From positions 1-64,000 of the forward strand of contig SYOX01000130.1 of NCBI GenBank assembly GCA_005804885.1: 64,000 nucleotides of DNA, read 5' to 3'. Positions 24,319 through 34,500 of this stretch are shown here, piece after piece; position 1 is the first letter of the stretch, and every line of letters begins with the position of its first letter. This DNA comes from Pseudomonadota bacterium. GTDB lineage: Bacteria > Myxococcota_A > Bradymonadia > Bradymonadales > GCA-2716585. Position numbers and translations under genes: made by a program. The notes under the pieces are model-generated. The model saw only the letters and a program-made list of their open reading frames with translations, searched no databases and had not been told where the DNA came from.

Positions 24319-26385
24319 ATGCATTGGCGCTGGGTGTTGGGCGCGTGCGTAGTTTTGAGCGCGTGCGGGCCGGATTACGGGGTGGGGTTGGAGTGCGCGC
24401 CGGGCGCGGCGCTGGCTTGCACCTGCGAGGGGGGCGAGGCCGGGTGGATGATCTGCGACGCGCGCGGCTTCCCTGGGGCGTGCGAGTGCGTGACGGGGCC
24501 GGGGATCGTCGTACCGGACGCCGGCTTCTCCGACGCCGAGGGGCTGCCCTTTGAGTTGATCGTGACCCCGGAGCGGATCGACTTCGGGCTTCTGGGGCCA
24601 GGCGAGGAGCGCGCGGAGGGGATCGAGATCGCCAACGCGGGGCCGGGGCCGGCGCGGATCAGCGTCAGCCTTGAGGAGGGCGATCCCGCCGCGCCCGATC
24701 CCCTGCGCGAGTTCTCGTGGGGCGACCGCCAGGATCGGACGGGGGTGGTGCTGGAGGCCGGCGCGGTGCTGGCGCTGTCGGTGGTGTACGCGCCGCAGGA
24801 CACGATCCCGGATCGAGGGGTGGTGTGGGTTCACGATCACGCGGGCGGCGCGCGGGCGGTGGAGCTGGACGCGACGGCGGCGGCGCCGGACATCGAGGGG
24901 CCGCAGTCGGTGGATCTCGGGGAGGTGCCCACGGGGGGATCGGGGTCGCGCTCGATCTTCTTGAGGAACGCGGGCGGCGCGCCGCTGCGGATCGACGACG
25001 TCGCGCTGGAGGGAACGGGGGAGTTCTCCTTCTGCCTCGGCGCGCCGGGCGAGCGGGAGCCGACGTGGTGCCCGCCGCGCGATCAGGTGCCCTGGCCGCT
25101 GGTGCTGGCGCCCGGGCAGGTGATCCAGGTGCGCGTCGGCTATCGACCCGCCGAGGACGGCCCCGACGCGGCGACGCTGGTGGTGCGCTCTGACGATCCC
25201 GACGAGCCCCGCTTCGAGGTGGGCCTGAGCGCCAACGGCGCCTCCCCCTGCGTGGCGGTGGACGTCGAGGCCGTCGACTTCGGCGAGGTGCCGATCGGCC
25301 GCTCGGCGACGCGGCCGGTGATCGTGACGAACTGCTCGGCGCTGCGGCCGCTCCTGGTGGCCGCGGTGCGCGTCTCGGGGGACGTGGCCTTCTCGGCGCG
25401 CGACCTGCCGCCGCCGCTGCCGGCGGCCGGCCTGCGCCTGGAGGCCGGCCAGAGCATGACGGTTCAGGTGCGCTTCGCCCCCCTGCTTGAGCGAGGGCAC
25501 CGCGGGGCGCTCTCGATCCTGTCCAACGACCCGGGCCGCTCGCCCTCGATCGTCGAGCTGAGCGGGCGCGGCGTGCCCTTCGACAACTGCCCCGTGGCGG
25601 CAGGCGGCGCGCGCGCCATCGGCGGCGGGGATCTGCGGACCCTGCTCGACGCTCGCCCGCTGGACACCATCGCCTTTGACGCGGCGGGCTCCTTTGACCC
25701 CGACGATCCCGACAACCCCGAGGGCATCAGCCGCCATGAGTGGACGATCGTCGAGCGCCCCGCCGACTCCAACGCGGCCCTGACGCCCAGCGGGGAGGTG
25801 CCGGACCCTCAGCTCTTCCTGGACCTGGCCGGGCGATATGTCGTGGAGTTGCGGGTCTTTGACGCCGGCGGGCAGGCCAGCTGCGAGGCGCTGCGGGTGA
25901 CGATCCTGACGGTCAGCGACGAGGACATCCACGTCCAGCTCGTCTGGGAGACGCCCGGCGACCCGGACGAGCTGGACGTCTTCGGCACGGACATGGACCT
26001 GCACCTGCTGCACCCCAACGGGGGCTGGGGCCAGAGCCCGTGGGACTGCCACTGGACCAACATCAACCCGGACTGGGGCACCCGATCCAGCGCCGACGAC
26101 CCCTCGCTGGACATCGACGACACCAACGGCGCCGGCCCCGAGAACATCAACCTCGACAACCCCGAGCCCGTCGCTTACACCGTCGGCGCCCATTACTACG
26201 GGGACAACGGCTTCGGGCAGAGCTTCGCCACGGTGCGGATCTTCCTCGGCGGCACGCTGATCTTCGAGGCGCTCGACAAGGCGCTGGACAACGGGCAGTT
26301 CTGGGAGGTCGCCCGGATCGACTGGGCCATCGTCGATGTCCTGAACGTCGACGCCGTCTACGACGACATCCCCCTGGCGCCCTGA
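24319..26385 (+). CDS. Choice-of-anchor D lipoprotein, paralogue of the upstream gene
   Basis: The 688-residue product has a lipoprotein signal (MHWRWVLGACVVLSAC). A short Cys-rich segment (CAPGAALACTCEGGEAGWMICDARG) matches one in the upstream gene. Three choice-of-anchor D domains span about 80-430 (ERIDFGLLGPGEERAEGIEIANAG, QSVDLGEVPTGGSGSRSIFLRNAGG, EAVDFGEVPIGRSATRPVIVTNC). A PKD-like domain (FDAAGSFDPDDPDNPEG, HEWTIVERPADS) and a DUF2135-like end (MDLHLLHPNGGWG, GPENINLDNPEPVAYTVGAHYYGDNGFG) complete it. It is longer than its partner by about one Ig domain. It is probably exported and surface-exposed, with a role in adhesion or shell formation inferred from the architecture only. Confidence 0.84.
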   Translation: MHWRWVLGACVVLSACGPDYGVGLECAPGAALACTCEGGEAGWMICDARGFPGACECVTGPGIVVPDAGFSDAEGLPFELIVTPERIDFGLLGPGEERAEGIEIANAGPGPARISVSLEEGDPAAPDPLREFSWGDRQDRTGVVLEAGAVLALSVVYAPQDTIPDRGVVWVHDHAGGARAVELDATAAAPDIEGPQSVDLGEVPTGGSGSRSIFLRNAGGAPLRIDDVALEGTGEFSFCLGAPGEREPTWCPPRDQVPWPLVLAPGQVIQVRVGYRPAEDGPDAATLVVRSDDPDEPRFEVGLSANGASPCVAVDVEAVDFGEVPIGRSATRPVIVTNCSALRPLLVAAVRVSGDVAFSARDLPPPLPAAGLRLEAGQSMTVQVRFAPLLERGHRGALSILSNDPGRSPSIVELSGRGVPFDNCPVAAGGARAIGGGDLRTLLDARPLDTIAFDAAGSFDPDDPDNPEGISRHEWTIVERPADSNAALTPSGEVPDPQLFLDLAGRYVVELRVFDAGGQASCEALRVTILTVSDEDIHVQLVWETPGDPDELDVFGTDMDLHLLHPNGGWGQSPWDCHWTNINPDWGTRSSADDPSLDIDDTNGAGPENINLDNPEPVAYTVGAHYYGDNGFGQSFATVRIFLGGTLIFEALDKALDNGQFWEVARIDWAIVDVLNVDAVYDDIPLAP

Positions 26386-26424
26386 GCGCGCGTTGACCGA
26401 TCCCAGGTCGCTGCCCCGGCCCTT

Positions 26425-27765
26425 TCAAGTCGACGACGACATCCCCTCGGCGCTCTGCGCGCGCGGCGCGCTGGCCGGCGCGTCCACCAGGACCCCCTGG
26501 TAGCGCTCGCCGTCGTGGCCGCCGAGGCGCGTGGGCAGCCGCTGGTTTCTCAGGGCGACGCCCTCGGGCGCGATCACCTCCACCCGCAGGTAGTTGTCCG
26601 TGTAGCCCTGCCAGCGCCACCCGCCATCCTCTGGCTCGCCCGAGCCCTCCCACAAGACCGGCCTGACCTGCCCGACGAAGCGGGCCATGTGCGCCGCCTT
26701 CATCACCTCGCCGAGCGCGTGGATCTCCTGGCTGCGGGCCCGCTGGAGGTCCGCGGGGACGCGATCGGGCAGCGTCGAGGCGCGGGTGCCGGCGCGCGGC
26801 GACCAGGTGAAGATGTGCAGGTGGGCAAAGCCCACCTCCTCGACGAAGGCGAGCGTCGCCTCCCACTCGGCCTGCGTCTCGCCTGGGAAGCCGACGATCA
26901 CGTCGGTGGTCAAGGTCAGCTCCGGGATCACGGCGCGGGCCGAGGCCACGAGGCGCCGGAAATCGCCCGTCATGCACCGGCGCGCCATGCGCCGCAGGAC
27001 GCTGTCGCAGCCGCTCTGCAAGGGCAGATGCAGGTGCGCCCCGAGGCGCGGGTTGGCCCACAGAGCGAAGAAGTCGTCCGGCAGATCCCAGGGCTCCAGC
27101 GACGTGACCCGGATCTGGGGGATGTCGGTGTCGCTCAGGACGCGCAGGAGCAGGCCGCGGAGGTCAGCGCCGATGTCCGAGCCGTAGCCGCCGAGGTGGA
27201 CCCCCGTGATGACGACCTCGTTGAAGCCCTCGTCGCGCAGCGCGTTGATCTCGTCGACGACCTGCTCGACGGGCTTGCTGCGCTCCTGACCCCGCAGGCG
27301 CGTCACGACGCAGAAGCTGCACTGGTTGCGGCAGCCGTCCTGCACCTTGACGAAGGCGCGCGTGCGAGAGGCCGCGAAGAGGTGCTGCTCGTCGGGCTCG
27401 GTGGCGATCTCGGGCATCGAGGTGGGGTCGATGGCGGCCTCGATCAGCGCCACCAGGCGCGCCTTGTCCTGGTTGCCGATGACCAGATCGACGCCAGCCA
27501 GCTCGGCCACCCTCTTCGGGTCCATCTCGGCGTAGCAGCCCGTAATCACCAGCCGCGCCGAGGGGTTATGGCGGTGCAGGCGGCTGACGGCCTGCCGCGA
27601 CTTGCGCGCGGCCGCCGCCGTGACCGCGCAGGTGTTCAAGACCACGACCTGCGCCTGCTCCGGCCCGCGCACGACGCGGTGCCCCGAGGCGCTCAGGTCG
27701 CGCGCCCAGCCCTCCATCTCGGCCTCGTTGAGCCGACAACCCAGCGTGTGAAGGTAGATGTCCAA
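26425..27765 (-). CDS. mtaB: tRNA (N6-threonylcarbamoyladenosine(37)-C2)-methylthiotransferase MtaB
   Basis: The 446-residue product is a radical SAM methylthiotransferase of the MtaB branch, which adds a 2-methylthio group to t6A37 in tRNAs reading ANN codons. The N-terminal UPF0004 domain supplies the three Cys of the auxiliary cluster (TLGCRLN, NTCAVT, TGCYAE). The radical SAM cluster motif is CRNQCSFC, and a TRAM domain closes the protein. I place the start at TTG 27765 (LDIYLHTLGC) because AAGGAGG lies 6 bases upstream and MtaB proteins begin there. ATG 27822 would add a basic 19-residue tail. The gene stands alone. Confidence 0.9.
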   Translation of the reverse strand: MDIYLHTLGCRLNEAEMEGWARDLSASGHRVVRGPEQAQVVVLNTCAVTAAAARKSRQAVSRLHRHNPSARLVITGCYAEMDPKRVAELAGVDLVIGNQDKARLVALIEAAIDPTSMPEIATEPDEQHLFAASRTRAFVKVQDGCRNQCSFCVVTRLRGQERSKPVEQVVDEINALRDEGFNEVVITGVHLGGYGSDIGADLRGLLLRVLSDTDIPQIRVTSLEPWDLPDDFFALWANPRLGAHLHLPLQSGCDSVLRRMARRCMTGDFRRLVASARAVIPELTLTTDVIVGFPGETQAEWEATLAFVEEVGFAHLHIFTWSPRAGTRASTLPDRVPADLQRARSQEIHALGEVMKAAHMARFVGQVRPVLWEGSGEPEDGGWRWQGYTDNYLRVEVIAPEGVALRNQRLPTRLGGHDGERYQGVLVDAPASAPRAQSAEGMSSST

Positions 27766-27890
27766 GGGCGGCCTCCTTCGCCTCGGCGGCGCGTCGCGAC
27801 GACGCCGGGCTGCGGGGGACACTATCTAGCGCCGAGGCCGCCCGCTGGCAAGGCGCACCGCAACCCGGGCCGCGCGCCGCCGCGCGCCGA

Positions 27891-28460
27891 TCAGCGCACT
27901 CGGTATCCGCCGTGCTCGGCGGCCACGGCGTTGAACCAGGCCCAGGTGTCCAGCCACTCCAGGCCGTCCTCGACGCTGAAGCCGGCGTCCGTGAACATGT
28001 CCCGCGCGATCATCTCGGCGTGCTCGCGGATCTTCTCGGCGATCACGGCGCACTCCTCGGGCGTGACCAGCCAGCCGTCGTTGGAGTCCCACTTGTAGGA
28101 CGCCACGCGGCCGTCCTCCAGCGACGAGGTCGTCAGGATCGCCTCGACCGCCTCATGGTAAGCCCGACAGGCGGCGATCTCGGCCTCCGTGGCCGGCGGA
28201 TCGATCTCGATCTCGTCGGGCTCGTCGATCCAGGCGAGGATGTCTCCGGCGCGCTCCTCGTCTTCGAATCCGGGCGGAGGGAAGTCCGGCATCTCCGGCA
28301 TCGTGGCGTACCGGAGGCAGTCGGCCCACTCCATCGCGCAGAGCGTCACGGGCATCGCGCCGACTCTGTTCCGATGGTAGTCCGGCATGTCGCTGTACTG
28401 GGCCTTGTAACCCTCAGGCAACGACGTGGGCTTGCGGACCATATACATGTCAAAACCCAT
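27891..28460 (-). CDS. Hypothetical acidic protein
   Basis: The 189-residue product starts MGFDMYMVRKPTSLPEGYKA and is rich in acidic and aromatic residues (DEPDEIEIDPPATEAEIAACRAYHEAVEAIL, TWAWFNAVAAEHGGYRVR). No signal peptide, membrane segment or catalytic motif is evident. The opening MGFDMY resembles small uncharacterised proteins of phage or accessory regions, but I cannot name a family. A GTGAGGA site lies just upstream of the ATG. Codon use and length support a real gene. Neighbours (mtaB and the large ATPase) give no functional hint. Confidence 0.7.
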   Translation of the reverse strand: MGFDMYMVRKPTSLPEGYKAQYSDMPDYHRNRVGAMPVTLCAMEWADCLRYATMPEMPDFPPPGFEDEERAGDILAWIDEPDEIEIDPPATEAEIAACRAYHEAVEAILTTSSLEDGRVASYKWDSNDGWLVTPEECAVIAEKIREHAEMIARDMFTDAGFSVEDGLEWLDTWAWFNAVAAEHGGYRVR

Positions 28461-28598
28461 AGGGTGTCCTCACTTCGAGTTGGCGGCGTGCTCCCAGGCG
28501 GGGCGGCAGCGCGGAGGTTGTCAATGCACTTGGGGGTGGTCGGCGCGAGCTGCTGCGCGGTCGACCCTCCCCGATGCGCGTCGGTCATGAGGGCCCGA

Positions 28599-31500
28599 TC
28601 AGCTCCACCCTTCCGAATCGTCATCGGGCAAGACGGGTCTGGGCGACGCGCCCGTGGGCGGCTCGCCCACGGGCGGCGCGCTCTGGACGGCCTGGAGCTT
28701 CTGGGTGGCGGGCTGCGGGGGCTCGTCCTCCGTGTGGGGGAGGCCAGGGCGAGTGACGGGGCTGCCGTCCCTGGGCGGGCGGGGCTTCTTTTCGACCTTC
28801 GCCGGTCGGATCACGCCGGAAGAGGGGCCGCGGGCCTGCTGCGGGTGATCGGCCTCCGGGTCGTCGGGCGCGTCGGGCTTGGCGGCGACGGGGGGAGGGA
28901 CCTCGGCGCGCGGGATGGGGCGCCGCCTGGGGGGTTCGCCGGGGGTGGCTGGCTGGGGGCGAGCGGGGCTGAAGGTCGGCTGCTGCTCGCTGAAGACCGT
29001 GGGCTGGCCGAGCTGGCTGGGGTCGACGCTCTTCATCCGGGCCAGGACCTCGTTGAGGCGCTCCCAGATCTCGCGGCCCCCCTGGAGGTCCTGAGCCATG
29101 GTGCGCACCAGGGGCACGAGGGTCCACTCGACCACGTCGACCTGCTGGGCCAGCATCTCTTCGAGGCCCTTGGAGGGCTGGTTGACGATCTCGATGTTCA
29201 TGTTCGCGCCGGCCAGGGTGTCCACCGAGGCGCTCAGGCGCTGGAGGTGCTCGGCGATGGCGGCCATCTGGGCCTGGGCGCCGGTCTGGGCCGCGGCGGT
29301 GTGCGCCGCCAGCTTGATGCTCTCCTGGATGCCGACGAGCTGGGGCTTGACGCTCTGCTCGGTCAGCTCCGCCCGCAGCCGCCCGATCTCCTGACCGAGG
29401 GTCGCGTCCTGGAGGGATTGTTGAATCTTATCAAGGTGTTGCGCGATGGCCTTGGCGGCGTCGGCGCTCTGGAGGGACTTCCGGATGCCGTCGAGGTGCG
29501 CGCCGACCTCGCCGAGCTTGAGGGCCTCGCGGATGCCCTTGAGGTCGTCGCCGAGGCTGGAGCGATCCAGCGCGCCGCGCAGCCCCTCGATCTCCTGGAC
29601 GATGCTGCTGAGCTGGCCGGTGACGCGCATGACGGGGTCGTCGTTGGCGCCGCCCATCATGCGCCGGCGGACGAACTCCTTCTTGATGTCGGCCCATCGG
29701 GCGCGCTGCTCGTCGCTCATGCGGCCGCGCAGCTCGGCCAGCTTGAGCAGGTTCTGCTCGGCGCCGACGGTCAGCGTCTGGGACTCGCCGGTGTAGTGGT
29801 CGTCGATGAGGGACTGGAGCTCCTGGGCGTTCATGGCCGAGGCGACCTTCTCGGTGATCTTGTTCATGTTCCGGTAGCTGCCCTGGAGCTTGAAGGGCGG
29901 CTCGGTCCTGTAGGCGTCATCCTGGGAGGCCGATGAGATGTAGGTCTGGTTGACCTTGAGCAGGACCTCCTGGGCGACGAAGAGCTTCTTGAAGACGTCG
30001 ACGATCTCGTTGACCTCGACGGCGGCGTAGTTGTGCTTGAGCTCCTGGATCGGGATGTCCTCGCCGCGAGCCAGGCGGATGAGCTTGTAGGTGTCTTCGG
30101 GGTCGCGGGTGGCCAGGGGTTGCAGGGCGGCGTTGGAGGTCAGGGAGTTCTCGATGTAGCTCAGGGAGAAGACCTCCTCGCGGCCGTCGAGGATGTCACC
30201 GAGGTTGTAGGTGTCGGCGCGGTTGGCGAGCATGTCGGGGATCTGGAACTTATCGCCGGACTCGGTGTAGGGGTTGCCGGCCATGACGACGCAGAACTTC
30301 TTGCCGCGCAGGTCGTAGGTGCGGGTGCGGCCCTTCCAGACGCCCTCGATCTTGCGTTGGGCGTCGCACAGGGAGATGAACTTCTGAAGGAACTCCGGGT
30401 GGGTGTGCTGGATGTCGTCGACATAGAGCATCACGTTGTTGCCCATCTCCAGGGCGAGGTTGACCTTGAGGAGCTCTTGCCGGGCGGTGGCGTTGGGGGC
30501 CTCGGAGGGGTCCAGGGAGGTGACGCCGTGTCCCAGCGCGGGGCCGTTGATCTTCATGAAGATCAGGCCGAGGCGGTTGGCGATGTACTCCATCAGGGTG
30601 GTCTTGCCGTAGCCGGGCGGGGAGATGAGCAGGAGCATGCCCATCAGGTCGGTGCGCTTCTGGTCGCCGAGGGCGCCCATCTGCTTGGCGAGGTTGTCGC
30701 CGATGATGGGGAGGTAGACGTCGGTGATGAGCTTGTTGCGCACGAAGCTGGTCAGGACGCGGGGGAGGTACTCGCTCAGGCGCAGGCGCTCGCGCTCGCG
30801 CTCCAGGGTGGCCTGTCGGAGCTGTCGCCAGGCCTGATAGCCGGGGACGTGGACGCGGCGGTAGCGGTCGAGGCGGTCGAGGAACTCGTCGAGGCGCAGG
30901 GAGAGGGCGCGGGCGTTGATCCGGGGGTGCTGGCCGAGCAGCCCGGTGACCTCGGCGGTGATCATGGCGGCGGTGACGTTGCGGTCGATCCGCCGCTCGG
31001 TCATGGGGATGGCGACGGCCTCGTCGATGGCGTGGGCCAGGGGGGCCAGGGCCCCGACGCCGCCGATGAGGCCCTGCAGCCAGGCGCGGACGAGGTCCCG
31101 CTGGGCGCGCAGGGAGCCGGAGAGCGCCTTGATGTCGGCGTCGAAGGATGAGCGGACGCCGGCGCCGTCGAGGTGGGTCATCAGCGCGTCGATGAGCTGG
31201 CTGGCCTCGCGGCTGGTGACGAAGCGGGGGTGCTCCTGGGTGAGCTCCTCGGCGAGGTAGGCGCCGGCCTGCTTGCTGGTCAGCGTGACGCCGTCGGCAC
31301 GATGGACGCCGTTGGCACGATCAACGCCGTCGGCACGATCAACGCCGAGACGCCGTCGGGCAGGATCGACGACGCCGTCTGCACCGACGCCGTCTGCACC
31401 GACGCCGTCTGCACGATCACCGCCGTTGGAGACGCCGTCGGCGCGATTGACGCCGTCGGCGCGATTGACGCCGTCGGCCAGATGGACGCCGTCGGCCAGA

Positions 31501-34500
31501 TGGACGCCGTCGGCCAGATCATTGTCGGCGATGAAGCGCTCGATGAGGGCGGCGAGCTCCTGCCCGAAGGCGATCATGGCGTCGACGTGGCCGAAGGAGG
31601 CGCGCAGGCGGCCGAGGCTGCGGGCGCGGCGCTGGAGCAGGTCGGCGTCCTTCTTGTCGACGCCGTGGGCCCAGAAGAGGCAGGCCAGGGCGCGGGGGGT
31701 GGCGGCGAAGCGCAGCAGGCCGCCGGTGTCGCGCAGGTGGAGGAGTTTTTCAAGGATGTCGGCGGCGTCGGCGTCGTGGATGCCGCGATCGTAGCCCTCG
31801 TCGTAGCGCGCGGCGGAGAAGTCGCGCACGATCTTGAGGAGGCCGCCGGCGGCGCGGGTGGCGTCGCGCAGGAGGTCGAGGCTCAGGCCGGACTGCTTGC
31901 GCTCGGCGTCGTCGAGGATGCAGTAGGCCAGGTACTCGGCGCGGTAGACGGCGTTGATCTCGGAGACGAGGTGCTGGGGCCAGAAGCGCCTGGAGGCGTT
32001 GAGCGCGGGGTCGTCGATGCGCTCGTAGAACTCGGTGCCGGTCAGGTGGAGGGCCATGTGGTCCTCGCGCGGCAGCATGGTCAGCTCAAGCTCCTGGGTG
32101 TTGACGCTGAAGCGGTGGCGCCCGAGGCGGATGACGTTGGCGCCGTCCTCGTAGATGTCCTTCTTGTCGCGCAAAGAGCGCAGGGCTTGATCGCGGGCGG
32201 CCTTGATCCGGGCCTCGACGTCGTCGGCCTTGACGCTGTCGCCCAGGGCGCGCAGCTGGTCGGCCAGATCGCGGACCTTGAGGACCATGGCGTCGGAGGC
32301 GAAGTAGGCGTTGAGGCCCTCGTCGTCCTTGAAGGCCAGGGCGCGGCGCAGGACGCCCTGGATGATGCGGTCGGCGGCCGAGGTCATGTTCGAGGCGCGC
32401 CGCTGCCGCTCCTCGGTCAGGGACTGCTTGCGGGACTCGAAGGCCTCGTAGACCTCGTCGCGCTTGGTGGCCAGATCCAGCAGGAAGGCGTCGAACTCGC
32501 TGAAGCGGCTCTCGAGGTCTTCGAGCTGGACGAGCAGGCGCGAGAGCTGGTCGTCGCACTTCTCGGGCGCGTCGGACAGGCCCAGGGCGGAGGTGACGCT
32601 CTGGCCGAAGAGCTTGAACTGGGCGGCGAACTCGGCGACGGACTCGGAGCCGAGCAGCTCCTTGCGGCGGGCTTCGAGCAGGGCGCGGGTGCGGTTGAGC
32701 AGCGCGAAGACCTCGGAGATGCCCTCCAGGATGCGGGTGCGCGCCGTGGCGTCGTCGATCTTGAGGCCGCCGACGACCTCGGTCAGCAGGTCCAGGCCCA
32801 GGCTCATCTCTTCGAGCCGCTTGCGCAGCGGCTCGGCCTCGACGACCGTGTTGACGGCGTCGATCTTGCGGGTCAGCGCGTCGATCTCGTCGTGGTAGGG
32901 CTTGAGGGAGCCCTCCTTGAGCAGGAAGCGCACCGCGTCGCGGCTGAGGCCGTTGTTGGCCTCGACGATCTCGGCTTCGAGGGCGTTGATGCGCTCCAGA
33001 TCGATGTAGCGCAGCTCGCGCAGGGTGATGAGGTGGCCGCGCTGGGTGCGCAGCTCGCCGATGGCCTTGACGAAGCTCTCGATGGCCTTCCAGTGCTCCG
33101 GGCGCAGGCCCGAGAAGAGCTTGCGCTGGGTCTCGACGGCCAGCTCAAGGGCCTCCTGGGCCTGCTTGCGCATCAGGAGGACTTTTTCGAACTCGTCGAC
33201 GATCAGGTCCGCCGTGGCGCGGATCTCCTTGACGGTCGAGAGCAGGTCGCCGACCTCGGCGTGGCCGAGCCAGTGGTAGGCGTCGATGACGCGGCCAGCC
33301 GAGGCGATCAGGTCCTCATAGATCTGGACGGTGGGCTTCTGGGCGCTGATGGCCCGCTGGAGGCTCAGGCCGTCGGAGATGCCGCGCACGAGGTCGGCAT
33401 TGCCGATCTTGGACAGGAAGGAGCCGTCGTTGGGCTGCCGGGCGGCGTACTCGTCGCTGGTGAAGGGCGTCTGCCAGATCTGCATCTGGTGCACCCGCGT
33501 CTCCTCCTCCTGCGCCTTGAAGATGACCATCTTGCCGTCTTCAAAGAGGCTGTTGCCGTGGCACAGGATCGGGTTCTGGACCTCCTTGCGGATAAGATTG
33601 TAGGTCAAAAGAACATAAAGCCCCTCATCCCTCCTGTGAAACACATAAAGCACATCCTCGCCGTTGGGCGAGCGGATCATCCGCTTGTACTCCAGGCCCT
33701 CGACCTTGTGCTCGAAGACCTTCGTCTCGCCGTCGCGCAGGAAGTAGCCGCTCGGGAAGATGATCCCGTGGTCCTCGGGCAGCTGCACGCAGGCGACCCC
33801 GATGGAGTCAATCCGGACGACCTTGTGCGTCAGGGCGCTGTAGACGAGGTAGCGGGCGGCGCTCTCGCGGTAGGGCTTGACCTTGAGCAGGATCAAGGAG
33901 CCGAGGATGGCGTACTGGATCTCGGCGTCGTTGAGCGCCTGATTGCGGTCCTCGACCGGCTCGCGGTAGATGCCCAGGCCGTCGGCGGTGTTGTTCTCGA
34001 CCTTGACCGTCAGGTCGCCGCCAACACACTCGACAAAGATCCGATCGTTGATCGAGACGTGAGGATGCTCGCCGTAGCGGAAGTCGTCCCGCGTGGTGTC
34101 CTTCCAGACGAAGTCGTGGCTCGGCGGGAAGACGTGGTGCCTGTCGCCGCGGTCGTCGACGTAGCGCACACGGTTCTTGTCCACCCCCCACTGGAAGACG
34201 CGCACGTCCCTCACCGAGCGCCCGATCTGGAAGACGGCCAGCAGGCGACCGTCGCGCACCCGCAGCTGCTGCAGGTGGGTCTCCTTGTTGTACTGATACA
34301 AGTCGTTGAAGTTCTTGAGGAAGATCGGGTCTGCCAGGAACTCGGCCCCGGCGCTCGGGGCGACCTCCTGGAACTCGAAGCCCCCCTCGCGCTGGATGAA
34401 GTCGTGCAGGGTGAAGACGTCCTGCACGCGGGTGGTCTGGCGCAGGCCGATGAAGACGTTGTAGCCGAAGAGCAGGCGGCCGCCGACGTTGACGATGTCG

